Assembly (NCBI GenBank): GCA_947586255.1
Contig: CANPXP010000002.1
Coordinates: 1-64,000, forward strand
Length of the DNA stretch: 64,000 nt
DNA from: an uncultured Lachnospiraceae bacterium
Lineage (GTDB): Bacteria > Bacillota > Clostridia > Lachnospirales > Lachnospiraceae
Direction: 5' to 3'
Shown here piece by piece: positions 41,336 through 50,945 of this stretch (position 1 is its first letter; every line of letters begins with the position of its first letter). Made by a program: the position numbers and the translations under genes. The notes beneath the pieces are model-generated. The model saw nothing but the letters and a program-made list of their open reading frames with translations, did no database searches and was not told the DNA's origin.

Positions 41336-43315
41336 TCAGGCATCTGCATCGAGCCGGCTGCGCCCGCAGCATCTTCGATACAGTCTGACAGTCTCATCCA
41401 CGACTTCGTCCCAGTTGTACTTTCCACAGATAAAATCCGCGCTCTGCGCCGCCCGCTCCCGCACAATATCCGGATGCTCCAGCAGATACCGCAGCTTTTC
41501 GCGCAGATCGTCCACATCGCCTCTGCCGAATACAAGCGCTTTGTCCTCCACAACTTCCGTGTTTTCGCAGATATCGCTCACCAGGCAGTAATTGCCGTAG
41601 CTCATCGCTTCCAGCAGACTCAGGGACATGCCCTCCACATCGCTGGGCAGCACAAACGCATAGGCGTTGGAATACAATTCCTCAAGCGTCTGCCCCTGCA
41701 CAAAGTCGGTCATAATAATGCGCGGATCTTTCTGCGCCATGCGGTAAATCCGCTCCATATACTCCACCGCCTGGCTGCTGCCGCCGGCGATTACCAGCTT
41801 CTTGTCCGTATCGATCCCTGAGTACGCCTCAATCAGATAGTGCAGCCCCTTCTCCGGTACGATTCTGCCGAGAAACAGCAGATAACCGTCCTTCGCAAGA
41901 CCGTACTTCTCCGCAATGAGATCAACTTCCCTGCGCTGCGGCCGGCTGATCCCATTGGAAATGTAAGTGACCTCTCTGCCGTAGGTATCCGCAAAATACC
42001 GCTGCACGTTCTCGGACAGCACGATCACCTCATCCGCATACTTCGCCGCCATCTTCTCGCCGAATTTAATGACAAAGGAGGCAAAATTGCCCCACTTGGC
42101 GCGCTGCCAGTCCAGGCCGTGAATCGTAACCACGATTTTTCTGCGAAGCAGCTTCGGGAGCCACAGCATGGCGCAGGGCCCTTCGGCATGATAATGCAGC
42201 ACGTCGTATCTGCCGAACAGGGCTCTGACCGTCGCGAAAAAACTGTAGACAATGGCGTTCAGACTGCTGGTGCGAAAGGTAGGCACGATATATACCCTGA
42301 CGCCCTTATAGTACTTTCTGCCTTTCCAGCCGTACTCCTGATCGTATTTCTTGCCGGACACATGGTGACCGTAACGGTTGTAGACATCCACCCGGTGCCC
42401 GAGCGCGGCCATGCGCACGGCAAGCTCTTCCACAACGATCTCGATACCGCCCTCTCTGGACGGTATCCGTTTGTGACCGATCATCGCTATGCGGAGCCGG
42501 TCTTTCCCGCTGACGCCGCCCGCCTTCGCCTCAATGCCCGCCATACGGCTGCGTTTCTCCCGCAGCGCCTTGTTCTCTCTGTGGACATAGTACAGGAAGG
42601 CAAAATTCGTGCTCAGATAGCGCGGCAGCAGCCTTTTAGGATTCTGCGTGATGCGGAACACCCACTCCAAGCAGAGCTTCTGCATCCACATGGGCGCCCG
42701 CTTCACCGTCCCGGCGATAAAGTCAAACGCCGCGCCCACTCCAAGCATCAGACCGTTTACCCTGCCGCGGTGCTCATACATCCATACTTCCTGCTTGGGC
42801 GCGCCCAGCGCCACCCAGACAAAATCCGCGCCGCTCTCATTGATCCTCCGCACGTCCTCCGCATCCTCCTCGGGCGTCGTCTCGCGAAAAGGAGGCGCGT
42901 ACATACCCGCGATCCTCAGCTTCGGATATCTCGCCAGCAGTTCTCTCCTCAGCCTCTCCAGCGTGTTCTCCGTGCTGCCGTAGAAGTAATGCGTGTATCC
43001 TCTCTCCTGCGACAGATTCAGAATGGCGGGCATCAGATCGGGCCCCGGCACGCGCTCCGCCTGCGCATAGCCTCGCCTGCGGCTCACAATGGACAGCGGC
43101 TGCCCGTCCGGCAGCGCCATCGCGGCGCTGTTCTGTATCCTGCGGTACTGCTTGTCCCGGAACGCCATCACTGTTGTGTGCACATTGGACACGCAGATGT
43201 AATTTCCTTTCAATCGTTCCAGATTGTCTGTGATGTACGTAATCGTCCCGTCCATATCGGTGACATTGATATTCGTTTTTAAGATGGTACAATATTGCAG
43301 GCTCATCTCAGGCAT
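41336..43315 (-). CDS. Two-domain glycosyltransferase: GT26 (WecG/TagA/CpsF) fused to GT4
   Basis: The protein of 659 residues joins two enzymes normally encoded apart. Residues about 10-250 are a TagA/WecG domain: INVTDMDGTITYI, SNVHTTVMAFRD, MALPDGQPLS and FVWVALGAPKQEVWM. After a linker (NKALREKRSRMAGIEAKAGG), residues about 275-650 are a GT4 domain starting IAMIGHKRIPSREGGIEIVV, with YLLFLGRIVPEKGLHYLIEA and FVLPSDVEGMSLSLLEAMSY. The GT26 half probably adds the second sugar (often ManNAc-type) to the lipid-linked primer and the GT4 half the next. No stop or frameshift separates them. The start could also be Met4. Confidence 0.85.
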   Translation of the reverse strand: MPEMSLQYCTILKTNINVTDMDGTITYITDNLERLKGNYICVSNVHTTVMAFRDKQYRRIQNSAAMALPDGQPLSIVSRRRGYAQAERVPGPDLMPAILNLSQERGYTHYFYGSTENTLERLRRELLARYPKLRIAGMYAPPFRETTPEEDAEDVRRINESGADFVWVALGAPKQEVWMYEHRGRVNGLMLGVGAAFDFIAGTVKRAPMWMQKLCLEWVFRITQNPKRLLPRYLSTNFAFLYYVHRENKALREKRSRMAGIEAKAGGVSGKDRLRIAMIGHKRIPSREGGIEIVVEELAVRMAALGHRVDVYNRYGHHVSGKKYDQEYGWKGRKYYKGVRVYIVPTFRTSSLNAIVYSFFATVRALFGRYDVLHYHAEGPCAMLWLPKLLRRKIVVTIHGLDWQRAKWGNFASFVIKFGEKMAAKYADEVIVLSENVQRYFADTYGREVTYISNGISRPQRREVDLIAEKYGLAKDGYLLFLGRIVPEKGLHYLIEAYSGIDTDKKLVIAGGSSQAVEYMERIYRMAQKDPRIIMTDFVQGQTLEELYSNAYAFVLPSDVEGMSLSLLEAMSYGNYCLVSDICENTEVVEDKALVFGRGDVDDLREKLRYLLEHPDIVRERAAQSADFICGKYNWDEVVDETVRLYRRCCGRSRLDADA

Positions 43316-43330
43316 CCTTTTTCACCGTCC

Positions 43331-44947
43331 TCATTCTTCCTTCCCATGCTCCTGATGCGGTGTCACATCGCGCCGCCGCATCAGATAGACTGTGCCGGCA
43401 ATCCCGCCGCACAAACCGCCGATCAGCGCGCAGCCCACATGGTATCTCACCGTCTCCAGTGTGACTGCCGCCCCCTGTACAAGCTGCATCGGAGTCTCCG
43501 CATCAGAGTAATTCATGACCTTCCAGCCCTCGTACGCCGGGTCGTCCCGGCTCTCCAGATACACGGAATCCTCCTCCCGCCCATCCGTATAAAATCTCGG
43601 CACGACATAACCGGCCGGCGCGCGATAGCACACGGCGCACAGGATAATTCCCAGCGCCGCTCCCGCCGCGCAGAAAGACGCCGTCATACCGCCGTGCCCC
43701 CTCTGTGCTTCGCGCGCCCTGCCCGCGAGACTCGCCGGCAGGCCCGCCAGCGGGATCCTCACTGTCCGCTGCAGGCGCGGAAACAAGCCGTATTCCTCCA
43801 CGCCCTCTCTCTGCGCAAAGAGAAGCGCTCCCAGAAAGATCAGCGTGACATTCTTGAAGGATGTGTTGAACAGAAACGGCTCCGTCCAGCCGGCTCCAAG
43901 GAAGCACACCAGAATCATCAGTTCCCTCGTCCTCTGCTTATGCGTATCGCAGAAGAGCAGGATAAAATATCCCAGAAAGATGACCGCAACGGGGATCAGC
44001 CCATAATTGATATAACCCCACATATAGGAATTGTCCAGTGTCATGGACGAACTGACAATGGAGGAGATATCGGCCCCGAACAGACTGTGGTACTCCGACC
44101 GAAGGAACTGCTCCGCAAGAGCGATTCTTGTATTCAGCAGAAAATTCAGCTTCTGTACAGGCATAGAAAGCCAGTAATTCTTGGAATAGAGATAGAGCGG
44201 CGCCACAAACGACAGCAGAAGGCATACCGGGAATACGAGATTCGCCAGCAGCTTCTCGACCACACAGAACCGCGGCCGAAACTGTACATACAGGCAGCCG
44301 GTCAGCAGCACCGCCACGATCCCGAAGCCCGTGTAACTGACCGAGTACAGAAACACAAGGCAGTTGCCCGCCATCAGACACAGAAAATGCCGGAATTTGT
44401 AACGGTCTCCCAGCTCATAAATGATAAAAGCGCACAGCGCCAAGTAAGTGATGTGCAGAATATTAGGATGCGTAAAACCCAGGCTCCAGCGAAATATATA
44501 CCCCATGCCCAGCTTGGCATGCACTCTGTATATCGTATGTTCCAGACGAAAAAAAGAAAAGACGCTCAGAACAATCGCACAGAGAGACCACACCCACAGG
44601 CCGACGTGAAATACTTTTTTCACGGAGATATTTTTCATGCCAAGCACCGCAAAGGCAACGAACAAAATTCCCCGCTCGCGGGAACAGCAAAACACGAGCG
44701 CTGTGAGCATGAGAAGCACCGTCACCATGACCCACTGCCCTTTGGTGTAGGGCGTAATACATATTTTCAAAACGGCAAACAGAAACGCCAGCGCGACCAG
44801 CATTTCAAAGGGCTTCTGCCCTTCATACAATCCCAGCCCCTTAGTGACGGACAAAAGAATAAAGAAGGCAAAATAGCACGCCTCCGCAATCGAGATCTCT
44901 ATGCCGCTTTCCGTCATAATCCTCTCAATTCTGTCTCTCATCTTCAT
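43331..44947 (-). CDS. Wzy-like polysaccharide polymerase/ligase with C-terminal extra loop
   Basis: The 538-residue protein has about ten membrane segments in residues 15-390, and a large outer loop before the last ones contains FLRSEYHSLFGADIS and LDNSYMWGYINYGLIPV. This resembles O-antigen polymerase/ligase proteins. Beyond the usual end, residues about 420-538 form a second hairpin: a membrane segment (ASFCAAGAALGIILCAVCY), an outer loop of some 60 residues and a last membrane segment (VGCALIGGLCGGIAGTVYLM). I do not recognise that addition. The start is ATG 44947 or 44941 behind GAGGCAGGA. Confidence 0.65.
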   Translation of the reverse strand: MKMRDRIERIMTESGIEISIAEACYFAFFILLSVTKGLGLYEGQKPFEMLVALAFLFAVLKICITPYTKGQWVMVTVLLMLTALVFCCSRERGILFVAFAVLGMKNISVKKVFHVGLWVWSLCAIVLSVFSFFRLEHTIYRVHAKLGMGYIFRWSLGFTHPNILHITYLALCAFIIYELGDRYKFRHFLCLMAGNCLVFLYSVSYTGFGIVAVLLTGCLYVQFRPRFCVVEKLLANLVFPVCLLLSFVAPLYLYSKNYWLSMPVQKLNFLLNTRIALAEQFLRSEYHSLFGADISSIVSSSMTLDNSYMWGYINYGLIPVAVIFLGYFILLFCDTHKQRTRELMILVCFLGAGWTEPFLFNTSFKNVTLIFLGALLFAQREGVEEYGLFPRLQRTVRIPLAGLPASLAGRAREAQRGHGGMTASFCAAGAALGIILCAVCYRAPAGYVVPRFYTDGREEDSVYLESRDDPAYEGWKVMNYSDAETPMQLVQGAAVTLETVRYHVGCALIGGLCGGIAGTVYLMRRRDVTPHQEHGKEE

Positions 44948-44997
44948 TTCCTGCCTCTTCCCGCCATAGCGCCGCCCTGCGGCCGTCCGCCGCATTT

Positions 44998-46074
44998 TTA
45001 ATACAGCATGAGCGCCGGTCCCAGCGCCCACGGATATGCGCCGTAGCGCTGCGGATATCTGCCAAAGCCTTCACACTCAGCGGAACAGTCATACACCCGT
45101 CCGCCTCTCGTCGACTGTTCCAGGGCGCTCTCGCCCGCCCGCAAAGCCTCCTCATAGTCCGCTCCGCGCAGAATCTGAAGTTCCATGCCTCTCAGGAGAG
45201 CCGCGCAGATCATCGCCGTGGCGGAGGTGTCCGCCGGCCCCTCCGCCGCCTGCAGCTGCCAGGAGAAGTACCCGTCCTGCCGCTGATACGACAGCACCGC
45301 GTCCGCCAGTGCGATATAAGGCTCCCGCAGTCTTTCAAGCCCGTACGCACTCGTCATGCACCCGGCCATGCCGCGCAGCAGCCAGCCCACCGCTCTGCCC
45401 CAGCCCACGATGCCGTACTTGCAGGTTGACCGCAGCTCATAGCCGTGATAGGGAAGTCCCGTCGCCCCGTCCATACCGTAAGCGAGGAAATTGGCGATCT
45501 GCCTGACGGCGAGCTCCATATATTCGTCCCTGCCAAAATACCGTCCGTACTCATACAAGAAAGGACACGCCAGCCCGATACAGTCCACATAGACATGGCC
45601 GTTCTTCTGCCCCGCGCGGTAGGGAAAACTGCCGGCCTCGTCGCGCGGATATGCCGCCGCGTAGGCCGCCATCCTGTCAACCGCTTCGCGGTATTTCTCC
45701 GCGTCCCGCTCTCCCGCGATCCCCGCCGGTCCACTGCCATCACAGCAGGCTTCATAGACAGCCAGGAAAGTCTCTCCCGCCAGCAGATCGTCCAGGCAGA
45801 GAACAGGCATGCGCCTCGCCTCCCACCTCCTGAAGTAATCCGCCAGCGACTGCGCAATCTCCCGGCTTACGGCAGGCTCCGCCGTCTGCAGACAATGCCA
45901 CAGGCCGCAGGCCAGCAGACCCGTCGGCCAGAAAACAAGATCCTCCGTATCGGCCGGCCTTCGCAGTATGTTCTTTTTGACCCATCTTTTGGCTCTCGTC
46001 TTCGCATCCCACAGTCCGTATGTCAGCAGATCATGACATGCCGACAAGGCCAGTTCCCGCCTGTCCGAGATCAT
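44998..46074 (-). CDS. GH105/GH88-like (alpha/alpha)6-barrel glycoside hydrolase
   Basis: The 358-residue protein has DCIGLACPFLYEYGRYFGRD, YELRSTCKYGIVGWGRAVGW with the W-x-R-x3-W motif, and ADTSATAMICAALLRG near the end, the three landmarks of unsaturated uronyl hydrolases of GH105/GH88. No signal peptide is present from the chosen ATG (46074, MISDRRELALS), so it would act in the cytoplasm. Such enzymes hydrolyse 4,5-unsaturated uronic acids left by lyases. Finding one between Wzx and Wzy in a biosynthetic operon is unusual. No lyase gene is in the window. Confidence 0.75.
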   Translation of the reverse strand: MISDRRELALSACHDLLTYGLWDAKTRAKRWVKKNILRRPADTEDLVFWPTGLLACGLWHCLQTAEPAVSREIAQSLADYFRRWEARRMPVLCLDDLLAGETFLAVYEACCDGSGPAGIAGERDAEKYREAVDRMAAYAAAYPRDEAGSFPYRAGQKNGHVYVDCIGLACPFLYEYGRYFGRDEYMELAVRQIANFLAYGMDGATGLPYHGYELRSTCKYGIVGWGRAVGWLLRGMAGCMTSAYGLERLREPYIALADAVLSYQRQDGYFSWQLQAAEGPADTSATAMICAALLRGMELQILRGADYEEALRAGESALEQSTRGGRVYDCSAECEGFGRYPQRYGAYPWALGPALMLY

Positions 46075-46084
46075 CTTACACAAC

Positions 46085-47620
46085 CTATCCCTTTCGCAGA
46101 AATTTGAGTCTGCCGGCAGCCAGCCTCCACAGATACGCAAACTCGTCCGTCCTCTTAAAGCATAGATAAAATACCGCGTTGTACGCCACCGTCACAATCA
46201 CCGCCATGGAGGCAAACGTCGCAATCGTCACTCGCGTCATCACCACCGCTTTGACCGGAAGCATCAAGAGCAGAACGCCCGCGATGACGGCGATATATTT
46301 CAGGGAATCTCTGAAATACAGCCACGGGCTGCGGTCAAAGCAATCCCTGTACACAATGACCGGCTGAATCAGATTCGCCAGAACGCCCGATACCACCGTT
46401 CCCACATACACACCCGCCAGGCCGATATACCGGATTCCGGCGATCGACAGAATCAGATTGACCGCTCCCTGGATCAGTGGGAGATATCTGTCCTGCTCAA
46501 ATACGCCGGCCGCTATCTTGAAGTTCACGAGAACAGTTCTGCCGCCCTTCAGATAAAAATCGATCAGGATCAGCGCCAGCACAGTCTGCCCCAGCCGCCA
46601 GCTTTCGTCCAGCCACAGCCCCGCGACAAGCGGCGTAAGAAGCAGCCAGAATCCGACGGCCGCGAACCCGTAAAGCCAGCACGCGAAGAAGCGGTATACC
46701 CGAAACATGGCGTGCTGCTTCTCCCTGGATTCCGTCGCCACCAGATTGCCGAAGCCAGAGATCACGGAATTGAAAATCACGCCGATAAAGTTGGACACAT
46801 AGGTGATCACCAGCGTGTAATTGCCCACGATGCCGACCCAGTCCACATCCATAAAATACGTGATGATAACGCTGTCCGTGGACAGTCTCGCCACATCTCC
46901 GATCTTATGAAGCATCAGCGCCTTCGTCTTGGTGACGACGACTCCCGTCTCCTCCCTGTCCAGCCTGCGCACATTTCTGTCCGTCAGATACGGATACAGC
47001 CTGTTAAAATAGACACTGACAAAAATTTTCTGTATCAGTTCTATAGCCGACTGCGCCAGCAGGAACAGGAGAAAGCTGCGCGTCAGATACAGCGTGACAA
47101 TCTGCGCAAGCGTGACGACAATCCTGGTGACCGTCGCAATGTTCGTCTGGATATAGTTGCGCTGCTGCGCGTTGACCAGACTGTACTTGTACGCGACAAA
47201 ATAAGTGCTCACCGTGTTGAACAGAAAAATCAAGTAATACAGCACAAGCTCTCTGTCCGAAATTCCCTTGCCGTCCCTGATCAGCGCCGGCAGAAACGGT
47301 ATGAGCGCCACGCCAATCACGGCGATCACCCCGGCAATCGCCAGATAAGCCCGCTTATAAAGGCGCATATAGGACTTGATCTTCTCCAGATCGTTGTCGG
47401 CCACCGGCTTGTACAGGCTGTAATTGAGCGCGCTGCCGATCCCCAGCTCCGCCAGTGAAAGCATACTCAGAATATCCGTGTACAGCGAGTTGACGCCGAG
47501 CAGCGTCTTGCCTAACAGCGCAATGAAAACCGTCCTCTGCAGCAATCCCATTACGATGATAACGATATTGCCCGCATAGCCAAAGAAAATATTCTTCTCG
47601 GCCTGTCTGACTCTGCCCAT
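46085..47620 (-). CDS. wzx: Wzx-type oligosaccharide flippase
   Basis: The 511-residue protein has about 12-14 membrane segments. The start AEKNIFFGYAGNIVIIVMGLL and the motif LLGVNSLYTDILSMLSLAEL, followed by GIGSALNYSLYKPVA, are typical of the polysaccharide transport family in Gram-positive glycan loci. It flips undecaprenyl-diphosphate-linked repeat units for polymerisation by a Wzy protein. The chosen start at 47620 follows AGGAGAGGCGCAG; the track start at 47653 overlaps the upstream gene. Confidence 0.85.
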   Translation of the reverse strand: MGRVRQAEKNIFFGYAGNIVIIVMGLLQRTVFIALLGKTLLGVNSLYTDILSMLSLAELGIGSALNYSLYKPVADNDLEKIKSYMRLYKRAYLAIAGVIAVIGVALIPFLPALIRDGKGISDRELVLYYLIFLFNTVSTYFVAYKYSLVNAQQRNYIQTNIATVTRIVVTLAQIVTLYLTRSFLLFLLAQSAIELIQKIFVSVYFNRLYPYLTDRNVRRLDREETGVVVTKTKALMLHKIGDVARLSTDSVIITYFMDVDWVGIVGNYTLVITYVSNFIGVIFNSVISGFGNLVATESREKQHAMFRVYRFFACWLYGFAAVGFWLLLTPLVAGLWLDESWRLGQTVLALILIDFYLKGGRTVLVNFKIAAGVFEQDRYLPLIQGAVNLILSIAGIRYIGLAGVYVGTVVSGVLANLIQPVIVYRDCFDRSPWLYFRDSLKYIAVIAGVLLLMLPVKAVVMTRVTIATFASMAVIVTVAYNAVFYLCFKRTDEFAYLWRLAAGRLKFLRKG

Positions 47621-47633
47621 ATCTGCGCCTCTC

Positions 47634-48827
47634 CTATTGCACGGAACCGGCACGGCAGCCGTCCCATATCCTGCGCACCTCTTCCCCGGCTTCTGCGGCG
47701 CGCGCGCGGTATGCCGGCATCATCCGCTCCAGATCTGCCCGCACCTGGTCCTCTCTGCCCGCAATCCAGTCGTACGCCTGAATCAGCTCCTCCGGCTTCT
47801 CCAGCGCCTGCACAGGCAGAACATAGTGCTCCTCACTGCCAAAGAGATCTCTGGCAATTCCCCGCGACTTCACGGAATATCCGATCACCAGTGTCGGAAC
47901 GCAGCTCGAGTAGGCCGCAATCGTCGCGTGTGTTCTCGCCCCGATAAAGATGCGGCACTGGGAGATGACATACTTTAACTTCCGGCAGGACATGTCCTGA
48001 AACAGGAATACCCTGTCATTTGCCTCATGCCCGCGATAAAGCTCCCTGAGAGCCCTTCTGTCGTCGGTGTGATGCCATACGACATGCGGTATCAGGGCGA
48101 CACAGTTGTCGGAGGTCTGCAGAATATAATCTATCAATTTCCGGTAATTGGCCATTGTGATACCCGGCACGCTCTCCCGCTCAACCACCATAGGGCTCAC
48201 ATTGATGCCGATCGTCCCGCCGCGCACGAAGCCGCGGGGCAGCTCCGTCTCCTCCGGCTCCAGCGCGAAAGCCGGATCCGGGTACAGCCTGACGTTGTCC
48301 GTGACGCCCGCCGCGCGGAGCGCCTGCTCCGTGATGGACTCCCTGGGAGTGATGAGCGCGTACCTTTTCATGTCCTCTATAACCTCCGGCTCCCGGAGAA
48401 GCTCCGGCTCCAGAGAGCAGCCCCACAGAATCGTCCTGGCGCCTGCCCTGCAGAACGCCGCGTTCGCCGTGATAGCCTCTTTGCGGGACAATTCATAACA
48501 GTACAGATCGCCGCCTGTGGACAGATACAGCGGCGCGCGATTCTGGCCGAGCACCTGGCGGAAGCGGTACCGCATAAAAGACTCCGGGTCGTGAAATACC
48601 GCCCTCCATACATAATACCACACATGCGCAAAGAAATGTTCCGCAATCTTCCTCTCCTGCAGAATATCGCACAGCGGCGCAAGGGAATACGCTCTGTCCT
48701 CCTCCTCGCTGTTGGTGACAAGGAGCTTGGGAATACCATCCAGCATATGACATGTGCTGTTGATGATCGCCTCGCAGCCGTGATTGCCGCTGCCGCCATG
48801 TAGATACATTACCAACTGTTCCTTCAT
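47634..48827 (-). CDS. Polysaccharide pyruvyltransferase family protein
   Basis: The 397-residue protein belongs to the CsaB/WcaK/EpsO family. It opens LVMYLHGGSGNHGCEAIINS (nucleotide-like glycine loop), has TILWGCSLEPELL and ITPRESITEQALRAAG in the middle, and ends with FIGARTHATIAAYSSCVPTL, the characteristic R-T-H motif, plus VIGYSVKSRGIA. Members transfer pyruvate from phosphoenolpyruvate to sugars as a ketal, giving the polymer negative charge. I start at ATG 48827; a GTG 24 bases upstream overlaps the GT2 gene. Confidence 0.8.
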   Translation of the reverse strand: MKEQLVMYLHGGSGNHGCEAIINSTCHMLDGIPKLLVTNSEEEDRAYSLAPLCDILQERKIAEHFFAHVWYYVWRAVFHDPESFMRYRFRQVLGQNRAPLYLSTGGDLYCYELSRKEAITANAAFCRAGARTILWGCSLEPELLREPEVIEDMKRYALITPRESITEQALRAAGVTDNVRLYPDPAFALEPEETELPRGFVRGGTIGINVSPMVVERESVPGITMANYRKLIDYILQTSDNCVALIPHVVWHHTDDRRALRELYRGHEANDRVFLFQDMSCRKLKYVISQCRIFIGARTHATIAAYSSCVPTLVIGYSVKSRGIARDLFGSEEHYVLPVQALEKPEELIQAYDWIAGREDQVRADLERMMPAYRARAAEAGEEVRRIWDGCRAGSVQ

Positions 48828-48834
48828 ACGTCTG

Positions 48835-49890
48835 TCATACCTTTCTGTCACCCCTGTTCCGCGCCCTGCTCACGCGGTCATACTGCCTCACAACCAGCCG
48901 CAGGAGCCCGAGAACCGTCCTGCTCGGATGTCTGATACCAAGATACAGCAGTGCGTTTTGCGCACTGTGCACGCTGATCCGCGTGCCCGCGATCCTCTCC
49001 CGCACCTCCGGTTCCCCGAAAATTCTCCGTATCCTCTGCACATAGCCGCCCTGCGGGCTGCGCAGCTCATTCTTGATGACATAGAGCATCATATAACAGT
49101 ATTCCCTGTTCAAAAGCGCCTCCCCGTCAGGGACCTGCCTGTCTCGCACAATCCTGTAGAGAGCGCGATACCACCGCTCCACGCTCCTTGCGTTATCCGG
49201 ATCATAGGCGTGCACAATGGAGTTCTCCACATACCGGTAATGGTAAAAAAACGCCTCGTCCATGACAACGATCCTCTGTGCAGAGAGGAGCGCGGGATAG
49301 ATCAGGTTGAAATCATCCCCCATGCGCAGCCGCGTATCGTAATATTTCTCATTTCCCTCAAACACGGTCTTCTCGCACAGTTTCATGCAGCGCGACATCG
49401 GAATCAGACGCTCCTCGCGTCCCAGCAAATTCGCCTTGATCTCCCTCTCCAGCCCGGCTCCCTCGTACACACCGGGCGCCAGCGGCATCTTCACAGGGAC
49501 CGTCTCCCGCTGCTTCTCCAGCACATGGTTGCAGCAGACGATCTCCCCGGCGCGCCCTGTCAGCTGCCGTGCCATTTCGCGCAGCATATCCCCGCTGATA
49601 TAGTCGTCGCTGTCCACAAATACATAATAATTTCCTTTCGCATTGTGGAGTCCTGTCACAACCGCCGCCGTAGGGCCGCCGTTCTCCTGATGGAAAACCC
49701 GGACGCGCCCGTCCTTCTCCGAATATCGGTCGCAGATTTCCCCGCTGCCGTCAGCGGAACCGTCGTCCACCAACAAGAGCTCCAGATTTTCATAGCTCTG
49801 TGCCAGGATGCTGTCAATACACTGCCCCAGATATCGCTTTTTATTATATACCGGCACGATCACGCTGATCATATATTTCTCTCTTGCCAT
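48835..49890 (-). CDS. GT2 family glycosyltransferase
   Basis: The 351-residue GT2 enzyme has ISVIVPVYNKKRYLGQCIDS, LLLVDDGSADGSGEICDRY, GNYYVFVDSDDYISGDML (DXD-type metal site) and the acceptor-side sequence RMGDDFNLIYPALL. That order fits capsule and EPS glycosyltransferases. The ORF track start at 49956 is long; ATG 49890 (MAREKYM) or 49872 (MISVIVP) is more likely. It overlaps the next gene only if that gene uses its upstream GTG. Donor unknown. Confidence 0.85.
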   Translation of the reverse strand: MAREKYMISVIVPVYNKKRYLGQCIDSILAQSYENLELLLVDDGSADGSGEICDRYSEKDGRVRVFHQENGGPTAAVVTGLHNAKGNYYVFVDSDDYISGDMLREMARQLTGRAGEIVCCNHVLEKQRETVPVKMPLAPGVYEGAGLEREIKANLLGREERLIPMSRCMKLCEKTVFEGNEKYYDTRLRMGDDFNLIYPALLSAQRIVVMDEAFFYHYRYVENSIVHAYDPDNARSVERWYRALYRIVRDRQVPDGEALLNREYCYMMLYVIKNELRSPQGGYVQRIRRIFGEPEVRERIAGTRISVHSAQNALLYLGIRHPSRTVLGLLRLVVRQYDRVSRARNRGDRKV

Positions 49891-49965
49891 AACCGCCGAT
49901 GCACTCCCTGTCCGATCTTTTGCCGGATGACTGCCGCCTCTTCCGACGCGCTCCAAAACCTGCTC

Positions 49966-50895
49966 CTATACTACCGTCTCACCCTGTGGCGTAATCAGCG
50001 TCCAGTCCTGCCACAGTTCCCGCATCACATCCGGCACGCAGACCTGTGTATTCTTGTGGATGGAAGGGCGCACCATGAGTTTTCCGTCATGGGGATTCAG
50101 GCGCGCTCCCCAGAAGCTGAATGTGCTGTTGGCGCATATATTGTGCCTGCACCGGCTCATCAACATCATGTCATAGAAGCTGTCTTTCCCCTTGTTCCAG
50201 TCCACAATCCGATATTCTTCTCCCCGAAAGCGTTCCCGCACATACGCCGTATCGTCCGAGAACACGAAGAATAGCGCCCCGGGAATCCGTTCCCGCACAT
50301 ACCGGATCGCCCGCTCGTAGTAAGCGTCGGTACAGATTCCGCCCAGAAGCCCGCGGTTGAGTTCATCCAGATAGTCGCCCCGACGGACGTGGATGCTGAC
50401 AGACGGCGTCTCCTCCATCATCTGCGCCACCTCCGCGTTTCTGCGCCGAAGCTCCTCATCCCCACACGGCGGAAAAGAGATATCTCTTCTCAGAATATCC
50501 AGAATATCCGCATAATATTTCTCACACGCCCAGTATCCCACCAGATACCCCCTGTCCATGCCAAGGACCTCCTCGTGGTACATATCCGTCTCCTCGAAGG
50601 CGTGCGCGGCGGCGAATCCCAGCTTTCTTTTCACCTTATCGATCGTCTTTTCCGGCTCCTCCCACAGTCTTCCGAGGACGGCACGGATCTCGCTCTCGGA
50701 AGCCTTCCTGTAAGCGGGCAGCTCCAGACGATCCAACTCCAGTTCCCGCTCCGTCACGCCGCCCGCCTGTAGCGTCCGGTCATAAAACCAGGAGGTGTCC
50801 AGCCTGACCTCCCTGCCCAGGTGTTCCAGCTTTCTGTACAGCGCGTACTGTTGGAGCTGATTGCCCAGCCCGCCCATCACTCTGACGATCAACAT
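49966..50895 (-). CDS. GT11 alpha-1,2-fucosyltransferase-like glycosyltransferase
   Basis: The 309-residue protein begins LIVRVMGGLGNQLQQYALYR, the G-x-G-N-Q-x3-Y motif of GT11, and has SVSIHVRRGDYLDE, the HxRRxD donor-binding signature, and HNICANSTFSFWGARLNP near the C-terminus. GT11 enzymes transfer fucose, usually from GDP-fucose, to O2 of galactose. No GDP-fucose synthesis genes are in the window, and some members use other sugars. It starts at ATG 50895 behind AAGGAAATAAGGAG. Confidence 0.85.
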   Translation of the reverse strand: MLIVRVMGGLGNQLQQYALYRKLEHLGREVRLDTSWFYDRTLQAGGVTERELELDRLELPAYRKASESEIRAVLGRLWEEPEKTIDKVKRKLGFAAAHAFEETDMYHEEVLGMDRGYLVGYWACEKYYADILDILRRDISFPPCGDEELRRRNAEVAQMMEETPSVSIHVRRGDYLDELNRGLLGGICTDAYYERAIRYVRERIPGALFFVFSDDTAYVRERFRGEEYRIVDWNKGKDSFYDMMLMSRCRHNICANSTFSFWGARLNPHDGKLMVRPSIHKNTQVCVPDVMRELWQDWTLITPQGETVV

Positions 50896-50945
50896 AGCCG
50901 ATAACTCCTTATTTCCTTACACTTAATGCGCCCCGGCGCGCACAG

